Source of the DNA: Gloeopeniophorella convolvens
Taxonomy: Eukaryota; Basidiomycota; Agaricomycetes; Russulales
DNA length: 11,358 nt
Assembly (NCBI GenBank): GCA_022496205.1
Contig: WTXD01000360.1
Span: 1 to 11,358, forward strand
Direction: 5' to 3'
Both the position numbers and the translations under genes were made by a program. Below, piece after piece: positions 8,432 to 11,358 of the stretch (the stretch's first letter is position 1; each line of letters starts with the position of its first letter). The notes beneath the pieces were generated by a model that searched no databases, was not told where the DNA came from, and saw nothing but the letters and a program-made list of their open reading frames with translations.

Positions 8432-8727
8432 CGACTCTACTTTCCCGGCTTTTCGTTTGTGGATATCAACGGTCTCGCGCATTCTGGACATCACCTACGC
8501 TGGCTCATCTGTCTCATACCATTGCGTACTCCATACCATCACTGTACCCCTTGTAGATTCGTCATGGTTTCAGGTTGTCCCGGCCCTCATACATTCTGTT
8601 GTCCTACGGTCTCACGATCACGCCCATACGTACAATTAGCTCTCGGTTTCTCTAGCTCTCCCTGTGCCCCGTAATGTGCGTGCCTAGCGCGTACGTAACC
8701 AATGTCCAATTCAAATGTAACACAATG
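8432..8727. other. convergent intergenic region (3' ends of HMG-box and CCA1 genes)
   Basis: The genes on both sides point inward, so these 296 bp must hold both polyadenylation regions. No coding frame, tRNA or clear hairpin terminator is seen. Both ends contain TACGTA-type palindromes (near 8626 and 8692). Confidence 0.5.
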
Positions 8728-10891
8728 TCACACCAATTCTACTTTTTCGCCTTCTTCGCTGTGCCTTCCCCGGTGTCCACGTTCTTGTGCCGCTTGCCCT
8801 GTGCCCCCGCCGCGTCTGTCGTCGAGATGCGCCCCCGCCGCGAGCTCGGCCTTGAGCCACTCGCCGCAGCGCTCCTTCGGTTCTCCGGGATGGCCGAGCT
8901 GCCATTTGATGACCTCGGCGAGGACCTTGCCCGTCCACTGGCCCGGCTTCGACGCGCCGAGGATCTGCACAATCTCCCGGCCCTACGTGGCGGCAGGCGT
9001 CAAGACCACGACTGCAGTAAACGCGGCCCCCACTCACGTCGAGAATCGGCTTCGCGTCCACGTCCTCCAGCAGCTTCAGCTCCTCGACGCGGCTCGCGAG
9101 GCGGTTGTACGTCCCGACGATCTTGGCGGCTGCGTCGGTGTCAAAGTCATCTTTCGACGCGTCGTAGCAGCCCACGAGCTCTTGGACGAGCGAGAATAGC
9201 AGCGACGTCGTCCAGTGCGCGCCGACGATCGCGTTGTGCACAGAGGTGTTCCGCAGAAGCAGCCCTTCGACCGTACAATTAGCCACGGCAAACGGGGGAG
9301 GCAGCACGCGCGAACCTATGGCCACGCGCTCAGAAGGCGTCTTGAATCTTTCGTCTTCTAGATCAGGCGACTTGAATAGCTCCGCCGCCTGGAACAGCGC
9401 GGGGATGCCGTCCAGGTAGTGGTTCTTCGTCCGACCTTCCAGACCCTCGCGAATTGCAGCCTCGACAGCGGGCCGCTCTTTCTGTTTGTTGTCGGTATAT
9501 GTGATGCCCCGGTACGGCGTGAGTGCGCATGCGAGGTACAGTCGTGGGATAATTGAGGATGAAGAGGAAATGTCAGAGAGGATGAGTGGGTGGAGAGGCG
9601 GGTGCGGGAAGAGTGCGTCGTCGGGCGGTGGAAGGTATAGAGGACGGAGGCGGCCACTATCGCCTGTGATGAGGCTGCGGGCGCAGACGAAAGTATCGAT
9701 GCAATGGCTGGTGGTATATGGAAGACGGCGGGAATAGTGATAGGGAGTCTAGGAGGTGAATCGATAGCAGCGGGTTCCGGCCTAGATGGCACCTGTCAGT
9801 GCCTCGGCCGTGAACGCTGCCATTTGCCTGCGCACCTCCCATCATCTTGTCAAGCTCTTCGCCGACCCGTTCTCGTGTGATCTTTTGCACCAGAGCTGCC
9901 TGAACAACAAGGGATATCACCCCCCGCCCACGGCATACGAACGCACGAGGAATACCTGAATCTCTGGGTCGCGCGCGGACTCCTGCAGCTCCGGGACGAG
10001 CTCAAAGCCAAACCTGCTGGCAAACCGGACGCATCGAATGACGCGCAGCGGGTCATCGAGGAACGTCTGCTTTGGCGGGAGCGGCGTCCTGATGACCCCG
10101 TTCTTCAAGTCCTCGAGGCCCTGCACCGGCCGCTCAGTCACTCCTAGCGTACACACAGGACGCACGCACCTTCCCACAATGATCCTCGACAGACCGTGTA
10201 TGCACGTTATAGAACATCGAGTTGATCGTGATATCCCGGCGCAGCGCATCCTGCAGCGGCGTCCCGAACGTCTGCACACGGAAAAACAGCTCAGAACACA
10301 CAGTGCACGCACGCAGCACAGCGCACGCACGACTGTGGTCGGTATCCGGCTGTCCTCGGCGTACGCCTCGTCGCGCAGGTTCACAAAGTCCAGGTCGAGC
10401 CCGAGCACAGACGTCTTGGCCGTCTCGAGGTGCTTCGACTGGCCTGGGTTGCCCTTGACCGTCGCGACCGCCTTGACGGGAAGGTCCTTCTGCGCGCCCA
10501 CGAACTCGGTGAACGCGACGGCAAAGTCGTGCCCCATCATGTCCGCGAGCGCGATGTCGATGTCGTGGCTCGCAGAGCCGAGCAGCTGCGCTGCGCGGTC
10601 GTCGACGGCGGGCGGGGGTCAGAGCGGGCGCGCGCGCACCTTGTCCCGGACCCACCCGCCCGCGATGCGGCACGTGGTGGGGTGCCCGTTAGCGGCGAGC
10701 TGCTGCGTGCAGTCGTCGAGGAGCGTGCAGAGCTGCGCCTCGGTGTCGGACAGGTGGATGTCGGGCTGCGCTGGGATGGCGATGCGGTCAACGTGGGCAC
10801 GCTTGAAGGAGATGGCGCGCGACATGGCCACGGCGCGTGTTCGCGAGTTATTTGGATAGCGCAAGAGGGCCGGGCGCAGGCAACTCAGCAT
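8728..10891 (-). CDS. CCA1: CCA-adding tRNA nucleotidyltransferase (CCA1 type), apparent frame breaks in 3' half
   Basis: Adds CCA to tRNA 3' ends in nucleus/cytosol and mitochondria; class II nucleotidyltransferase. Exons: 10891-10640, 10585-10331, 10271-10170, 10120-9956, 9899-9836, 9781-9038, 8982-8728. Motifs (long-form numbering): GGWVRDK (78-84), metal-binding DxD in SHDIDIAL (92/94), VNLRDEAY, FGTPLQDALRRDITINSMFY (RRD 180-182), DDPLRVIRCVRFASRFGFE (225 on), TRERVGEELDKMM and GRNPLLSIHLLDSLSLF. Exon 6 then changes frame twice: VFHIPPAIASIL is in a second frame, and LYLACALTPYRG and DGIPALFQAAEL in a third. Its 744 nt do not fit the phases of the flanking introns. In the last exon, EIVQILGASKPGQWTGKV and GEWLKAELAAG are followed either by an unusual tail to 8728 or, one frame over, by a Lys-rich tail (KRHKNV..KKAKK, stop 8741-8739) that looks more natural. 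ATGs at 10891 and 10825 are in frame; the 22 residues between are basic, without Asp/Glu, like a mitochondrial presequence. Identity is secure, integrity is not. Confidence 0.9.
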
Positions 10892-11230
10892 GCGCGACGA
10901 GTCGACTGAAGCTTGAGTCACGCGCGCCGGAGACTGCGAATGTTCCCTGTCCGTAAAAGGAAGCCCGAAACCGGATGCGCGTCGTGCGAATTCCGGCCCG
11001 GTCCGCAGCTTCTCGTACTTGCTTCTTGCTATGTGCGTAGACGCCCACGGTCGCGTCTGCTGCGCACGAAGGTCATGAAAGGCACCCGTGCGTGGGGCAA
11101 CGAAACGAGCGCTACGCCTACGCTCATCTACTGCGGAAAACCCGCTGAACCGCGTGGTCAAGGCCCAATTTAACGCAGCCTTGCACTGCAGCAGCCTGCC
11201 CAATTCCCTTCTCGACCACAGGCTATTACC
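10892..11230. promoter_or_regulatory. short divergent promoter between CCA1 and the right-hand P450
   Basis: These 339 bp separate the CCA1 start (minus strand) from the P450 start (plus strand). From about 10965 on they are the right copy of the duplicated P450 upstream DNA. Two CCAAT boxes face the P450 (11165-11169 and 11200-11204, the latter 31 bp before the ATG) and are kept in both copies. Long antisense frames here differ by indels from the left copy and are not considered coding. Confidence 0.5.
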
Positions 11231-11358
11231 ATGTCCGAGGCGTCGCAGGCACTCGCAACGCTCCTGGACGTCATAACGCCGTGGCTATCCCTGCGCGCGC
11301 TCGTAGCAGCCCTTCTCTGTGAGTAAGATTGCCCCGAGACGACGTCTGTAGTATCGCT
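10965..11358 (+). repeat. right arm of large inverted repeat (P450 upstream DNA plus exon 1)
   Basis: Partner of 440-845 in opposite orientation. Homology begins near 10965, about 70 bp upstream of the CCA1 long-form start, and continues to the window edge. In exon 1 there are four differences in 88 nt, all transitions, each with A or T in this copy where the left copy has G or C. The intron differences are also mostly transitions. Confidence 0.85.
11231..11358 (+). CDS. cytochrome P450, first exon only, runs off right edge
   Basis: Second copy of the P450 at the left edge. Exon 1 is 11231-11318, then a GTGAGT donor at 11319 and the start of intron 1. The 29 complete codons (MSEASQALATLLDVITPWLS and on) encode most of the N-terminal membrane anchor. 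They differ from the left copy by Gly3Glu, one Ala to Thr and one Ala to Val, plus a silent change. P450 identity comes wholly from the left copy, where the next exon shows the proline-rich hinge. Whether this copy is intact cannot be seen here. Confidence 0.75.

Noticed and set aside
8627..9282. Two copies of a 12-base word (CGTACAATTAGC) near 8627 and 9270
   Set aside because: One lies inside conserved CCA1 coding sequence (ANCTVEG) and the other in the intergenic region; too short and isolated to call a repeat element.
10272..10330. CA/CG-rich simple repeat suggesting a microsatellite or Z-DNA element
   Set aside because: It falls exactly within CCA1 intron 2, and the repeat is short and imperfect; noted as intron composition only.
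10038..10859. 273-codon open frame on the plus strand
   Set aside because: It lies antisense to the well-supported CCA1 exons 1-4 and crosses their introns; no motif is seen.
1..11358. CRISPR array, bacterial operon, prophage or tRNA genes
   Set aside because: No regularly spaced repeats, no cloverleaf with A/B boxes recognised, and gene structure is clearly eukaryotic with spliceosomal introns.

Overview
The window reads as nuclear DNA of a filamentous basidiomycete, probably an agaricomycete. The genes are split by many 44-60 nt GT-AG introns, base composition is about 55-58% GC outside one AT-rich island, and the products resemble basidiomycete families. This is judged from motifs alone, with no database search.

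Layout, left to right: (1) N-terminal part of a cytochrome P450 on the minus strand, running off the left edge and carrying a one-base deletion (1-567). (2) About 660 bp of intergenic DNA. (3) A 12-exon mitochondrial dicarboxylate carrier, DIC1 type, plus strand (1228-2725). (4) An AT-rich, apparently non-coding island (about 2726-3400) and the leader of the next gene. (5) A 9-exon DEAD-box RNA helicase of the Rok1/DDX52 family, plus strand (3591-5761). (6) About 1.2 kb with no recognised gene, holding several perfect inverted repeats and a possible small multi-exon gene. (7) A two-exon HMG-box DNA-binding protein whose box is split by a Lys/Glu-rich insert, plus strand (6988-8431). (8) A 7-exon CCA-adding tRNA nucleotidyltransferase, CCA1 type, minus strand (8728-10891), with conserved motifs but apparent frame breaks in its 3' half. 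(9) A short divergent promoter, then the first exon of a second P450 on the plus strand (11231 to the right edge).

The two P450 starts are near-identical copies in inverted orientation. Homology covers exon 1, the start of intron 1 and about 270-280 bp of upstream DNA, so the window is the interval between two outward-facing duplicates. The genes between them look like ordinary housekeeping genes (metabolite transport, 18S rRNA processing, tRNA 3' end maturation) plus one putative transcription factor. Nothing shows that they work as one pathway. I found no convincing new multi-gene system. The points most worth checking are the inverted P450 duplication with one damaged copy, the frame breaks in CCA1, the interrupted HMG box, and the AT-rich island.
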